Shown: positions 7,500 through 17,335, counted from the first letter of the stretch. The stretch: DNA of 64,000 nucleotides from Anaerolineae bacterium (GCA_011174825.1 DUEZ01000067.1:1-64000), one strand, 5' to 3'. Numbers and translations are program-made. Notes: a model not told the origin generated them from the letters alone.

Positions 7500-8705
7500 A
7501 TGCGGGTTCTAATACCAAATCATTTTCCACTTGAGGGATCAGGAAGCGGAATTTACACTCAAAATGTTGCTCGGGAGCTTGTGAAAAAGGGGCACGAGGC
7601 ACTAACGATCACACCCGGGCACGATGAACAAACCGGTTTCCCTTTTGAGGTGCGCACGATCCTCTTTTCGCCTGATGAAGAAGGGCTCTCAAGGACCGAA
7701 CGCCTGCCCTTTAATTTCCCGTGTTTTACAACCCATCCCCTCAGCACGACGACGTATGCGGATCTCGATGACACACAACGAGGATCATACATCGAGGCCT
7801 TCCGCTCAGCGATAAATTCTGCGGTCTATGAGTGGAAACCAGACGTCATTCACGCTCAGCACTTGTGGGTCACGCCTTACGCCTCCAAGCTGACGGGCAT
7901 ACCTTATGTTGTGACGGCGCACGGCACAGATTTGATGGGTTTCCGCAAGTATGCAGAGTGGAAGTCCGTAGCGCTCGAAGGTGCACGCGGCGCAGGAATC
8001 ATTATTGCAGTCTCAAAACAAGTGGCCAGAGACACGATCGAGCTTTATGGTGTTAAAAACGAACAGGTCCGTTTGGTTTGGAATGGTTTTGATCAAGATA
8101 TTTTCCATGTGATGTCGGTAGATCGGAACGAGGTGCTGTCTCTACATGACCTGCCATCTGATCCGGAGTACATTGTCAGCTTTGTGGGGAAGTTAACCCA
8201 CTTTAAGGGGGTCGATGTTCTGCTCGATGCAGCAGTTACTTATGAACGCGAACTTGGGGAGGTTTTCACTCTTATCGTCGGTGATGGTGAGTTGCGCTCA
8301 GAGCTTGAAGGGCAAGCTGAGAGACTCGGATTGTGTGGAGTATATTTCCTGGGCCACCAGGCTCAGTCTGAGGTGGCGAAGATCTTCAACGTGGCAGACA
8401 TTAGTGTCGTTCCCTCAAGGGTAGAACCCTTCGGGTTGGTGGCGGTTGAAGCGATGGCCTGCGGTACGCCGGTCATCGCTACCAACGAAGGTGGTTTACC
8501 TGACTTCGTAGATGACCGAGTGGGAGCGCTTGTGGATGTCGACGACCCGGATCAGTTAGCCGCGAAAATCATTGAGGAGATCAAAGGTGAGGCGAAGGCG
8601 GTAAAGGGTCCTTGGATTGCTGAATATACTCACAAAGGCTTCTCATGGTCCAGCCAGGTTGACAAGATGATCGCGATTTATGAGGAGGTACTCACGAAAG
8701 ATTGA
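7500..8705 (+). CDS. GT4-family glycosyltransferase
   Basis: The 401-residue protein has a GT-B fold. The N-terminal domain opens MRVLIPNHFPLEGSGSGIY with the Gly-rich acceptor loop, and VTAHGTDLMGF follows near 140. The C-terminal nucleotide-sugar domain has VGKLTHFKGVDVLLDA and the EX7E motif in EPFGLVAVEAMACGTPVIAT (about 306-325). Such enzymes transfer a sugar from an NDP-sugar with retention. It begins a group of three glycosyltransferase genes. The next starts 46 bases later, so a shared transcript is likely. Confidence 0.92.
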   Translation: MRVLIPNHFPLEGSGSGIYTQNVARELVKKGHEALTITPGHDEQTGFPFEVRTILFSPDEEGLSRTERLPFNFPCFTTHPLSTTTYADLDDTQRGSYIEAFRSAINSAVYEWKPDVIHAQHLWVTPYASKLTGIPYVVTAHGTDLMGFRKYAEWKSVALEGARGAGIIIAVSKQVARDTIELYGVKNEQVRLVWNGFDQDIFHVMSVDRNEVLSLHDLPSDPEYIVSFVGKLTHFKGVDVLLDAAVTYERELGEVFTLIVGDGELRSELEGQAERLGLCGVYFLGHQAQSEVAKIFNVADISVVPSRVEPFGLVAVEAMACGTPVIATNEGGLPDFVDDRVGALVDVDDPDQLAAKIIEEIKGEAKAVKGPWIAEYTHKGFSWSSQVDKMIAIYEEVLTKD

Positions 8706-8751
8706 GGAACAGTCGGATTATAGGGTATTGTTTTAGGGGAGAGATTACACA

Positions 8752-10005
8752 ATGGAGGGAAGGAAAGTAGGAAAGACGGCATTTGCTCTAATTACTCGTC
8801 GGGTGGATGATGCCAAGACTCCAATAAGGTTCTTGACCAATGCCCGACGATATGGTCACCGCATTGACCGGATCATCATCGCCTATTCGCATGGCGTAGA
8901 TCGTGGGGTCGTAGAAACACTGCAACGCCAGGTGAAGGTAGATTTGATCTGTGCTCATGGTGATGACAACTTACGTCAGAGTCTGCGAGCCCTCGGTCTT
9001 GGGTCCGATGCTGTGGACGCTTTGTTGGATGTCCCTAGCTGGTCGTGTCACCATGAGGTTCCCTACGGTGCTTACCGAAATGCGATCCTGTTCAATGCGA
9101 TCCTCCAAGGGATCGATTATCTCCTTTTCTTTGATACCGATGTTAAGCCCTGGGTGTTGATCGGGCTTGATGACGGAGAACCCCAATGGCAGGAGGTCGA
9201 TTTTGTTGGAATCCACCTGGCTCATCTGGCGAAACCTAAGGTCTTAGCCACAACGAGCGACTATTCTGGTTATTACATCATCCCTCCGATGGCCTTTGAT
9301 GGGTTATCTGAATTGCTCATCGGTCTCGGTAAAGAGCTTTCGCTAGATTATGTGAGCTTATGTGACATCCATGGTTGCTTGAACCTTGGTTCACATACAC
9401 CAGGTCCCTCGGTACTTACGGATAAACTACTTGGTGGCAACCTTGGCCTCAGCTTGCATCAGCCCTGGAATTTGGCCCCATTCTTCTCCACGGTGTACGA
9501 GTTCGGTGATCAATGCATCAAGGGTCGGGGCGAGGATACGTTGCTTGGCCAAGCATTGGTTTTAAACGAGAGGCAGATGGTGGATGTTGACCTGCGAATC
9601 TTTCACGACACCTTCGACGATTTCCCTACCAGCCCAGATATCGCTCGCAAAGATGTACAGACTCGTTTTTATAATGCATGTCTGGGGTGGATTGGGCGCA
9701 ATCCTTTCTTGACCTGGTTTCTCTCCACAATGCGCAGGAATGAAGCTCATTTCAAAGAGGAAATGAAGCGTCAGGCAGAAAGCTTGTCTATAGGTGCGGT
9801 AAAAGCAGCTCGTTTCTTCGAGAATCCGCAGTTTGAGAGGTTGCCGGAAGCCTTGAAAGTCTCCATGGCATCTCTCCCCGAATCCATTGAGCGTTACCAA
9901 CGACTCACAAGAGGTTGGGAGAAGTTGATCAACGCATTAACGCCTGACGAACTTCCGACCGAAACGGATGAAGAAATGGTGGACCGACCACCGATGGCAG
10001 CCTGA
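8752..10005 (+). CDS. Putative GT-A-type glycosyltransferase
   Basis: The 417-residue protein has no signal or membrane segment. YLLFFDTDVKPW near residue 126 resembles the DXD metal/nucleotide-sugar site of GT-A enzymes. RGEDTLLGQAL near 260 resembles the later ED motif. The N-terminus (KTPIRFLTNARRYGHRIDRIIIAYSH) looks like a Rossmann-type beta-alpha unit. The substrate is unknown. A GGGGAGAG Shine-Dalgarno precedes ATG 8752. It lies between two other glycosyltransferase genes. Confidence 0.68.
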   Translation: MEGRKVGKTAFALITRRVDDAKTPIRFLTNARRYGHRIDRIIIAYSHGVDRGVVETLQRQVKVDLICAHGDDNLRQSLRALGLGSDAVDALLDVPSWSCHHEVPYGAYRNAILFNAILQGIDYLLFFDTDVKPWVLIGLDDGEPQWQEVDFVGIHLAHLAKPKVLATTSDYSGYYIIPPMAFDGLSELLIGLGKELSLDYVSLCDIHGCLNLGSHTPGPSVLTDKLLGGNLGLSLHQPWNLAPFFSTVYEFGDQCIKGRGEDTLLGQALVLNERQMVDVDLRIFHDTFDDFPTSPDIARKDVQTRFYNACLGWIGRNPFLTWFLSTMRRNEAHFKEEMKRQAESLSIGAVKAARFFENPQFERLPEALKVSMASLPESIERYQRLTRGWEKLINALTPDELPTETDEEMVDRPPMAA

Positions 10006-10213
10006 TCAATGGGGCAGGATCTCCTTAGCTTCTGGGTGTTCGGAGAAAAACTTGCCACGTTGTTAACCATAGTGTAGAAAACAGGCTGTGGATTATTATG
10101 GGAAGTGTTGTGAGGTATTTGAGTGATCGTTTATAGACCAACCATGTAAGTGGAAAGGAGGCAGCGGCTGAATTCCGCTGTTGCTGAACAGCGGTCGCTC
10201 GCCGTAAATCTCT

Positions 10214-12016
10214 ATGAAGACCGTCATGGTTATTCCCACTTATTGGTCACGCGATTCAGCGGCCAGTTGGAAGCCTGGTGACATCGTCTATGATCATCCT
10301 ACCCCTCTCGACCAAAAGGGCACGCTTCCAAGGACGTTGGAATCGTTGAATGTATTGGCAGACACCGATTTTTCCTTGGTCATTTTGGCTTGTTCTACTG
10401 CGGCGGATATTGAACATGCCGTAGAGGAGCGCGTCACCCATTTGGTGCGAGAAGCCAAACCACCCGTCGAGACTTATGTCGTCTCTCACTCTCATCTTCA
10501 AGCTCTTCATCAAGGATTGGCGACAGCAGGGAGGGAGGATTTGGTAGATGTCCTTTCGCTGTCTGGTTATGCCAATGTCCGAAATATGTGCCTCTTTGTA
10601 CCTTATGTGTTAGGTGCAGAGGTAGCGGTGCTCATCGACGATGACGAGTTGTTTGATGACCCTCACTTCATAAGGAAGGCCCGTCAGTTTATCGGCAGCC
10701 GCTTTATGGGACAGACTATCGATGGTGTTGCTGGCTACTATATCAATAGCAAGGGGACGTACTACGACGACGTGCCGGAGGAGATCCACTGGATGACCTA
10801 CTGGGACCGCTTTGGTAGCAAGCGAGAGGCCTTCGATCAGGTCATCCCCGGGGAACCGCGCCTTAAATTGACGCCCTTTGCTTTTGGCGGCTGTATGGTT
10901 ATGCATCGTTCGCTCTTTCGAAGTGTTCCCTTCGATCCTCTCATAACGCGTGGCGAGGACATTGACTATGTGATCAACGCCCGCATGTTCGGCTTCAACT
11001 TCTTCCTCGATAACGAACTTTATGTCCAACATCGACCTCCTCCCAAGGCCCATCCTACCTGGCAACGATTCCGTGAGGATATTTTCCGTTTGCTTCATGA
11101 AAGAGCTAAGATAAACGGCCAAACACCACAAGTTAACATGACGATCCTTGATCCAGAGGATTTCGATCCCTATCCAGGAGAGTTTCTTAAGGACACGCTT
11201 GACGACAAGATCCTCAAGACTAACCTCATCCTCGCTCTAGATTATCTCGCCAATGATAGAGTTGAGGACACCAAGGAGACCATTCGCAACATCTGGCTGG
11301 CAAGGACGAAGGCGATACCCAAGGACAATCCCTTTGAGATGTATCTAACCTTTCAACGCCGCTGGCGGGCACTACGTAAGCTCACCTCGCGTGACCTGCG
11401 TGAAGTTTTTTATTCCATTTTTCAGCGTGGTCAAATCTATTATGAAGAAGAGAGACAGTTGGAAGAAGCCAGGCGCGCTGAGTTCGAGAGCACCACCAAA
11501 GCAATGCGTGCTTCAACGTTGGAGGGAGTACCTTTCTTCGAGGGATTGGCACCTGAGTATATCGAAATGCTGCGATCCGTCAGTTGGCGGGAGTTTTTCT
11601 CAAGAGACGAGATTCTCTTACAGAAAGGTGAAGAAGCTCACAAGCTTTACTTCATCACCAAAGGTGCGGTTCGTATCATGCTGAGTAATGACTCTGATGA
11701 AGAGATGGAGCTGATCGAAGTGGGTGAAGGAGAGATGCTTGGTGAGGTGTCGATGGTCATCAATGCGCCTCACTCGGCAACGGTCACCGCCTCCGAGCCA
11801 ACTGAGGTGATCACAATCGACCGCAAAGCCTTGTTTGAGTTGATGTCCAATTCACCAGAATTAGCTTCTCAGTTATGGTACCGATTGGCCCATTCCCTGA
11901 GCAATCGCTTGCGTCATTCGAATGTTCGCTATATGTCGCAAGTGCGTGATGCATACGATGTAGCGGATTCAATGCTGGGAACTGGCATCTTGGGCGAATC
12001 TTCTGAAGACGAGTGA
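10214..12016 (+). CDS. Glycosyltransferase fused to a C-terminal cyclic-nucleotide-binding domain
   Basis: The 600-residue protein begins with a GT2-like GT-A domain: MKTVMVIPTYWSRDS, a metal site AVLIDDDELFDD near 137-148, FGGCMVMHRSLF near 230 and RGEDIDYVINARMFG near 255. A helical middle region follows (about 300-435). The C-terminal 437-565 is a Crp/cNMP-binding fold: VPFFEGLAPEYIEML, LYFITKGAVRIML, and the phosphate-binding cassette EGEMLGEVSMVINAPHSATV. In that cassette the usual Arg is His. No HTH follows, so it is a ligand-sensing domain attached to an enzyme, not a transcription factor. The gene stands 208 bases after the previous one, and that gap shows no gene. Confidence 0.85.
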   Translation: MKTVMVIPTYWSRDSAASWKPGDIVYDHPTPLDQKGTLPRTLESLNVLADTDFSLVILACSTAADIEHAVEERVTHLVREAKPPVETYVVSHSHLQALHQGLATAGREDLVDVLSLSGYANVRNMCLFVPYVLGAEVAVLIDDDELFDDPHFIRKARQFIGSRFMGQTIDGVAGYYINSKGTYYDDVPEEIHWMTYWDRFGSKREAFDQVIPGEPRLKLTPFAFGGCMVMHRSLFRSVPFDPLITRGEDIDYVINARMFGFNFFLDNELYVQHRPPPKAHPTWQRFREDIFRLLHERAKINGQTPQVNMTILDPEDFDPYPGEFLKDTLDDKILKTNLILALDYLANDRVEDTKETIRNIWLARTKAIPKDNPFEMYLTFQRRWRALRKLTSRDLREVFYSIFQRGQIYYEEERQLEEARRAEFESTTKAMRASTLEGVPFFEGLAPEYIEMLRSVSWREFFSRDEILLQKGEEAHKLYFITKGAVRIMLSNDSDEEMELIEVGEGEMLGEVSMVINAPHSATVTASEPTEVITIDRKALFELMSNSPELASQLWYRLAHSLSNRLRHSNVRYMSQVRDAYDVADSMLGTGILGESSEDE

Positions 12017-12039
12017 TTTTTTTTGGGTTCAATGGAGAT

Positions 12040-12065
12040 GGGCACGAGGGCATGCCCTCGTGCCC
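12040..12065. repeat. Perfect 26-base palindrome
   Basis: Arms GGGCACGAGGGCA and TGCCCTCGTGCCC meet without a loop, between the convergent ends of two genes. It may act as a bidirectional terminator or as a REP-like repeat. Confidence 0.7.
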
Positions 12066-12111
12066 AAATGATTCCCGTGAAAGTATGCCTCCGGGAGGAT
12101 CTTAATTGGTT

Positions 12112-12804
12112 CTAAGATTTCGTTGGATTGGTCAACTTTATCAATCGTCGCGCCAAACCTGCGCCAAGCAGGGCAAGACCATCCGTCGGCATATAGTGAC
12201 TAGCGGCAGCATCAAAAAGTACTGAAGCCCGGGTGGGAAATTCATCATCCCCGGGCCATAACGCACATGCTATTCGGACACGTGGTAGGGGTTGGAAAGC
12301 GAAAGCGAAAGGTGCCAGAGCGGTTAGAGCTGTGCCCTTTAACTCCCTTGCGGCGCGATCGAAAGCTTCCAAATTATCGCTGAACGTGCGGGCAATCACA
12401 TTTCCACTGTAACCTTGAAATGCCTGGTGGTAGAAGGCGCCATCAGGTAATTCGCGGAAGCTGATCCAGCGATCGGACATGGGCGCGCCATCAGCGGTTA
12501 CCAGGTAATAAAGGAGCATGGCGCAATCGAAAGTCGAACAAGGCGTACCATCAGGCAGATGGCAGGCTTTTAGATCAGGCCAGGATAGGGTGACTCTGTC
12601 ACCCCAGAATATCAAACCAAGGTTGCTTCCATCATAAGAGGCTCCACAACGGTCAGCGATGACCTCAGGTGTCGATGTCTGGATTGATTGACGCAACCGA
12701 TCAATCTGACGCAGCATACTTTCTTGCCATGCATGGCGCGCCTGTTCGATGACGTCACCGCCTGGTGGTTGATCGCCTCCGGCTCTGTCGGTTAAACCTG
12801 CCAT
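12112..12804 (-). CDS. DUF3786-type protein
   Basis: The protein resembles DUF3786 proteins: an N-terminal AWQESMLRQIDRLRQSI helix, VIADRCGASYDG, LLYYLVTADGAPMSDRWISFRELPDGAFYHQAF, a late LWPGDDEFPTRASVLFDAAASHYMPTD, and LLGAGLARRLI at the end. The function of the family is not established. The frame extends upstream to a GTG at 12891. I place the start at ATG 12804 because the extra residues look non-conserved, but this is uncertain. It faces the glycosyltransferase convergently. Confidence 0.75.
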   Translation of the reverse strand: MAGLTDRAGGDQPPGGDVIEQARHAWQESMLRQIDRLRQSIQTSTPEVIADRCGASYDGSNLGLIFWGDRVTLSWPDLKACHLPDGTPCSTFDCAMLLYYLVTADGAPMSDRWISFRELPDGAFYHQAFQGYSGNVIARTFSDNLEAFDRAARELKGTALTALAPFAFAFQPLPRVRIACALWPGDDEFPTRASVLFDAAASHYMPTDGLALLGAGLARRLIKLTNPTKS

Positions 12805-12977
12805 CTGAAATACGCTCAAGTTGTTGTGTCGAGGTCCATCATATTGAACAGGTTCCACGCAAACGAGTCTTGACGGATAAAAAGCGCTCACGCAGAACCT
12901 GGTTAAAGGTCTGACTCTCCACCCAGTTTTATAGAGATTTCAGGGCAAACCCTTCCAATGGGTTAACCGGACTGGGT

Positions 12978-13742
12978 CTAATTCCCGCTCAAGATATTGC
13001 CGAGAATTTCGCCTCCAAGCCCTGCGACTCCCTTCTGCTCACCAACTTGCTTAAACCTTGCTGCTGCAAGGACTCGATCAGCGATCCGAGAGAAGGGGAG
13101 GCTTTGCAGATAGACCTTACCGGGTCCGGTCATGCGGGTTAAGAACAATCCTTCCCCGCCGAAGAGGGCATTCTGGAAGCCACCGATAAATTGGATGTCG
13201 TAGTCCACATCGGCGCCAAATGCGACCAGACAGCCTGTGTCAACACGTAAGGTTTCCCCAGCGGCCAAGTCCTTTTCGATGACGGTGCCTCCGGCGTGCA
13301 TGAAGGCCAGCCCCTCGCCTTCCAAGCGTTGCAGGATGAATCCTTCTCCGCCGAAGATGCCCGCGCCGATTCGCTTGGTCAGGGCGACTTCTATCTCGAT
13401 GCCCTGGGCAGCGCAGAGGAAGGAGTCCTTTTGGCATAGGATTTGCCCGCCAAAATCGGCCAAATCCAAAGGTATGATCTTTCCTGGATACGGAGCTGCA
13501 AAGGCGACGTGTGATTTCCCATGGCCATTGTTTAGGAAGTTCGAGATGAAAAAGCTCTCCCCGGTGATCGCACGTTTGAGTCCCTTGAAAATTCCCCCTC
13601 CGGTAGTGGTTTGCATTTCGATGTCGGTTTCCATGTAGGTCATCGTACCGGTTTCAGCGCGCACACCTTCGCCGGGATCTAGTTCGATCTCGACAAGTTG
13701 TAGGTCGTCACCGAATATCTTGTAATCAACAACATCTGCCAT
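12978..13742 (-). CDS. AIM24/TIGR00266 family protein
   Basis: The 254-residue protein has the family pattern: YKIFGDDLQLVEIELDPGEGVRAETGTMTYM, a Gly-rich GGGIFKGLKRAITGESFF, then beta-strand repeats with LDTG-like elements and a final GLGGEILGNILSGN. Family structures are trimeric beta-sandwiches of unclear role. GGAGGTG stands a few bases before ATG 13742, supporting the start. It is a single gene flanked by hairpin repeats. Confidence 0.88.
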   Translation of the reverse strand: MADVVDYKIFGDDLQLVEIELDPGEGVRAETGTMTYMETDIEMQTTTGGGIFKGLKRAITGESFFISNFLNNGHGKSHVAFAAPYPGKIIPLDLADFGGQILCQKDSFLCAAQGIEIEVALTKRIGAGIFGGEGFILQRLEGEGLAFMHAGGTVIEKDLAAGETLRVDTGCLVAFGADVDYDIQFIGGFQNALFGGEGLFLTRMTGPGKVYLQSLPFSRIADRVLAAARFKQVGEQKGVAGLGGEILGNILSGN

Positions 13743-13806
13743 GAGGCACCTCCATTAATTAGATTTATGACGTCACTGAAAAAAGGTCAACCACGAGAAG
13801 AGGACC

Positions 13807-13852
13807 GGAATATGTGGGGGTGCGGGCGAAGCCTAGCACCCCCACATATTCC
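13807..13852. repeat. Hairpin repeat with 17-base arms
   Basis: Arms at 13807-13823 and 13836-13852 (core GGGGGTGC and GCACCCCC) are perfectly complementary. The tail CTTCTTTAC ... TTTTTT ... GTACGCTCA resembles that after 4143. It is a second copy of the hairpin family seen after rplL. Confidence 0.7.
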
Positions 13853-13973
13853 CTTCTTTACTCCTCGACGGTACTTTTTTCTGTACGCTCATTCATAGGT
13901 CTTCAGAAGTCTACCAAACTTCGAGAGTGATGCAAAATGGAATCGATTCATCCCTCGGGGGGTCCAGGGACGA

Positions 13974-14429
13974 TTACGAATCTGAGTTGTCTTGCTCCAG
14001 GATTTCATCGATGAATGTTTGCCATACATCATTTGGGACCCATATTCTTTTTACTTGCTCGAACGCTTTCTCCTCTGACCAGCCTAACCGTAGCACTCGA
14101 TACAAAGCCATAAAGACCGAAACCCGCATATTCGCAGCGCAGTGGACAAACATTTTCTTGTTCTTGTTCGTCTCCATGACCATAAAGAATTGTTCCAAAT
14201 CGGAGTGCGTCGGTCGCTCCCAAATGACGGGTAAATGGATATATTGCATCCCATGAGCCCTTACGACAGCTTCTTCGTTGTCGAGGGCATACTCTGCGTC
14301 AGCCAGACCCAGGTTGACCACCACCTCATAACCGTTCTCGGCGATTGCAGCGATCTGCCCCTCGGAAGGTTGACCAGCGGTAGCGATGGATTTTGTGAGT
14401 GATAAATAGTTGTGGATTTCTTTTAGCAT
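13974..14429 (-). CDS. Protein tyrosine phosphatase-like protein (DUF442/BLH type)
   Basis: The 151-residue protein opens with IHNYLSLTKSIATAGQPSEGQ and VVNLGLAD, typical of this cysteine-phosphatase subfamily. The P-loop is VHCAANMRVS with Cys97 and Arg102, so the catalytic residues are present. It should hydrolyse phosphomonoesters, though the substrate is unknown. It contrasts with the phosphatase-like gene at 16858, which lacks the cysteine. Confidence 0.82.
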   Translation of the reverse strand: MLKEIHNYLSLTKSIATAGQPSEGQIAAIAENGYEVVVNLGLADAEYALDNEEAVVRAHGMQYIHLPVIWERPTHSDLEQFFMVMETNKNKKMFVHCAANMRVSVFMALYRVLRLGWSEEKAFEQVKRIWVPNDVWQTFIDEILEQDNSDS

Positions 14430-14580
14430 TCAATTCCCCATTGGATAGGTGGGACTGACCATGCTAACACAGTTCCTCTATTCTGATCGGAAAGTATAAG
14501 GGATCAGAATCTGCGTCTCACCTCGATCACCGAGCTTCAACTCATTGTGGGATGAATTTCCAGGACAGCGTGATGCGATA

Positions 14581-14811
14581 TCACTCTTCTTCGGGGTATC
14601 GCTCACTTGTTCGTCGGAATATTCTGAACCGACCGGTTTCGATGCGGTTCCGTCGTGCTATACGACGTCGTATCATCAAGCCCAGCGCGCACAAACTTGC
14701 ACCAAGCAACAACGTGCGGACATCACCCTCCTGATTCAGATACGTTACCGCGAAAACCATGAGGGAGATTAATCCGATTAAGATCAATGCCAGACCAAAA
14801 CGATAAGCCAT
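14581..14811 (-). CDS. Small two-helix membrane protein, unknown
   Basis: From ATG 14811 it is 76 residues: two hydrophobic helices (GLALILIGLISLMVFAVTYL and LLLGASLCALGLMI) and a strongly basic tail (RRRIARRNRI). GGAGG lies about 12 bases upstream. A longer start at 14871 is possible. I recognise no family. Confidence 0.5.
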   Translation of the reverse strand: MAYRFGLALILIGLISLMVFAVTYLNQEGDVRTLLLGASLCALGLMIRRRIARRNRIETGRFRIFRRTSERYPEEE

Positions 14812-14913
14812 GCAGAAAGAGTATCCTCCGACAGAATACCGACGAACGAGATGCTCAGAATGAATAATCAATTCCCCGAAAATCCCTACGCGGGATTGTG
14901 AGAACGATGTCTA

Positions 14914-14942
14914 GTGGGGTGTGGGCAACGCCCACACCCCAC
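14914..14942. repeat. Hairpin repeat with 13-base arms
   Basis: GTGGGGTGTGGGC (14914-14926) pairs with GCCCACACCCCAC (14930-14942) around loop AAC. ACATATGCATCCTT follows, similar to the tail of the 13807 element. Confidence 0.7.
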
Positions 14943-14993
14943 ATATGCATCCTTCGCTTATTGAACTCGCTTCTACCAGTGGATTTCCAAACA

Positions 14994-16592
14994 TTAAAAG
15001 ATCCGCGTTTGGCTTTGTTCGTGCATATACAGCTGCAAGTAGTAAAGACCGCCCGCGTTCTTACCAGATGAGCCCGAGCCTTTCCATCCGCCGAAGGGCT
15101 GAAATCCAGGCCAGGCACCAGTAGTAGCGCCTTGAGGGCGGTTGGCATAAGTCACTCCAGCTGCGATCTCATCGAAGAACCACTCCGTTTCCTCCTTGGT
15201 TCCATAAAAACCAGCTGTAAGTCCGTATTGCCTATCGTTGGCAAGTTCCATGGCTTGTTTCAGATTGTTTACTGGGTGGACCATGGTGATGGGGAGGAAC
15301 ATCTCATGCTTCCACAAGCGATGATCCAATGGGACATCTGCCACCAGCGTCGGTTGGCAGAAGAAACCCTTACCGTAACCGTTCGCTGTGATTACGTCTC
15401 CACCGGCGAGGACCGTGCCAACTCGTGAAAGTTCTTTGGTGAATTGCTGGAAATTACCGTAAGCCCCTTGGTTGATAACCGGTCCATTAAAAATGGCCCG
15501 GTCGGTGGGATCGCCGATCGTGATCTCCTCGATGCGATCCACCAACATTGACACCAGTTTCTTATAAACCGGTTGCTCGATGTAAATCCGCGAGTTGGCG
15601 GAGCACTTCTGACCTTGGAGCCCAAACGCTGAACGTATAATCCCAGCTGCGGCCCGATCCAAGTCAGCATGACGGGAGACGATGGATGGGTTCTTGCCTC
15701 CCATCTCAAGAATAGTGGGTCGCGGATAGGGTCCCTGGGCGAAAGTGCGGTAGACTTTCATCCCGACTTCGTGCGATCCAGTAAAGGTTATCCCATCGAC
15801 TTCAAGGTTATTGATCAGTTTATCACCCAAGGTGCTCCCGGGACCGGTTACATAGTTAATCACACCTTCAGGCAGCCCTGCATCCCGGAAGCACTCAGCC
15901 AATAGGCGAACGGTCCAGGGCGTGTCGGTTGCGGGTTTCATTACGACAGTATTTCCCGCTACGAGAGTGGCGCCGACGGGGCCGCCGGTCAGTGCAGCGG
16001 GGAAATTGAAGGGGCTGATGACAACCCAAACGCCATAAGGTCGGAGGAGTGAACGGTTCCGCACCTTGTATCCCTTAAGTGGGTCAACTCCCATTTGCAC
16101 CCAAAACCCGTTGTTGGATTCCATTTGGTCGCATGCGTACCTGATTAACGCAGACGTCTCCGCGATGTCAGCTAAGGCTTCCAGGCGATTTTTTCCAACC
16201 TCCAGAGAGATCACAGCTGCGATCTCGTAGATCCGTTTATCGATCCGTTTAGCAACGCTGCGAAGAAGTCGCACTCGTTCTTGCCATGGTGTACGCGACC
16301 ATGTAACGGATGCCTTTCGGGCAGCGGTCAGAGCTCGCTTGGCATGCGAGGCGGTTCCCTTTTGGAAAGTCCCCAACATCCAATCTGTATTGATGGGCGA
16401 TCGGTCTTCGAACTTCTCTCGAGATCTGACTTCCTCCCCTCCGATGAGCATCGCATGTTCCTGACCCATCTCATTTTTTACCTTTGCCAGACCACGGTCG
16501 AATAGATTGTGTAACTCCTCGGGAGGATCGAACATCGTTGCATAGGTAAGCACAAAGGATTTGCGTTTTGGTTTTATTTTTTTCTTCGCCAC
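14994..16592 (-). CDS. Aldehyde dehydrogenase, 1-pyrroline-5-carboxylate dehydrogenase type
   Basis: The 532-residue ALDH has the N-terminal pattern of bacterial P5C dehydrogenases (LIGGEEVRSREKFEDRSPIN), NAD-binding FTGSHEVGMKVYRTFAQ, catalytic Glu in ILEMGGKNP and catalytic Cys in GLQGQKCSANSR. It ends with the conserved PFGGWKGSGSSGKNAGG. This class oxidises glutamate semialdehyde to glutamate in proline degradation. No proline dehydrogenase gene is nearby, so the exact substrate is open. It starts at GTG 16592, preceded by AGGAGG. Confidence 0.85.
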   Translation of the reverse strand: MAKKKIKPKRKSFVLTYATMFDPPEELHNLFDRGLAKVKNEMGQEHAMLIGGEEVRSREKFEDRSPINTDWMLGTFQKGTASHAKRALTAARKASVTWSRTPWQERVRLLRSVAKRIDKRIYEIAAVISLEVGKNRLEALADIAETSALIRYACDQMESNNGFWVQMGVDPLKGYKVRNRSLLRPYGVWVVISPFNFPAALTGGPVGATLVAGNTVVMKPATDTPWTVRLLAECFRDAGLPEGVINYVTGPGSTLGDKLINNLEVDGITFTGSHEVGMKVYRTFAQGPYPRPTILEMGGKNPSIVSRHADLDRAAAGIIRSAFGLQGQKCSANSRIYIEQPVYKKLVSMLVDRIEEITIGDPTDRAIFNGPVINQGAYGNFQQFTKELSRVGTVLAGGDVITANGYGKGFFCQPTLVADVPLDHRLWKHEMFLPITMVHPVNNLKQAMELANDRQYGLTAGFYGTKEETEWFFDEIAAGVTYANRPQGATTGAWPGFQPFGGWKGSGSSGKNAGGLYYLQLYMHEQSQTRIF

Positions 16593-16857
16593 TTGATCAT
16601 CCTCCTAATTATCAAAGTATCAGCTTCTTGATCAAAGTATAACGGAGTGCACTAAAAAAATCACCCGCGAGGAGCAGGGAGAGATGCTGCAGGCGCCACA
16701 CTGCCCTACTTGGGTACCGCTTTTGCGACAGTCCCCTCCTCCTCTTGCAATTGACTTTTTTCAATGGAATCACGATGCTCCCTCTCGCCATCGTCAAAAG
16801 GGCGATGTATACTGAATTCAATCTGTTATCGAGTTTGGGTGATCCATTGGAGGTCAT

Positions 16858-17289
16858 TTGACCTGGGTCCATGATAACATTTATGCTGCCGGAGGGATGC
16901 ACATCCCATCAAATTGGGGTCCTTTCGCTGACCAAACTGGTGTGACTGGGATTTTACATTTCGCACCAGATCGCGCCGCAAAGTTTATCGGTTCATCCCC
17001 CGAGGTGTTTCTCTGGGTAAATATCGCAGATGAAAATCAGGCCGCATCTAGCGAAAGATTGCTCGCAGGCCGTTTCCTTTATGAGTGTGTAGCGGAGGGT
17101 CGACGGATTCTGCTTCATAGCAGCCTTGGACGTCACCGAACGCGTTGGGCTTTTGTGGCATATTTAATGATCTCAGGGAGTTCGGTACGTGCTGCTTTGC
17201 GACAAGCTGCTGACCTCCCATGGCTCTCGCCTTATCATACGGACACGGCAGCGTGGGAAGCTTTTGCTGAAATGCTGAGAGCATTATGA
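16858..17289 (+). CDS. Dual-specificity phosphatase-like protein lacking the catalytic Cys
   Basis: The 143-residue protein has the DSP layout: IYAAGGMHIPSNW at the N-terminus, ILHFAPDRA, VNIADENQ in the place of the general-acid loop, then the P-loop HSSLGRHRTR at 87-96. The canonical signature is HC-X5-R[ST]. Here Ser88 replaces Cys while Arg94 and Thr95 remain. It is therefore probably a pseudophosphatase that binds but does not hydrolyse. It starts at TTG 16858 with GGAGG nine bases upstream. The DUF429 gene follows after 46 bases. Confidence 0.72.
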   Translation: MTWVHDNIYAAGGMHIPSNWGPFADQTGVTGILHFAPDRAAKFIGSSPEVFLWVNIADENQAASSERLLAGRFLYECVAEGRRILLHSSLGRHRTRWAFVAYLMISGSSVRAALRQAADLPWLSPYHTDTAAWEAFAEMLRAL

Positions 17290-17335
17290 TCACGGACAAC
17301 CAACCATCACGCTACATCGTTCTAAGGAGGATACT

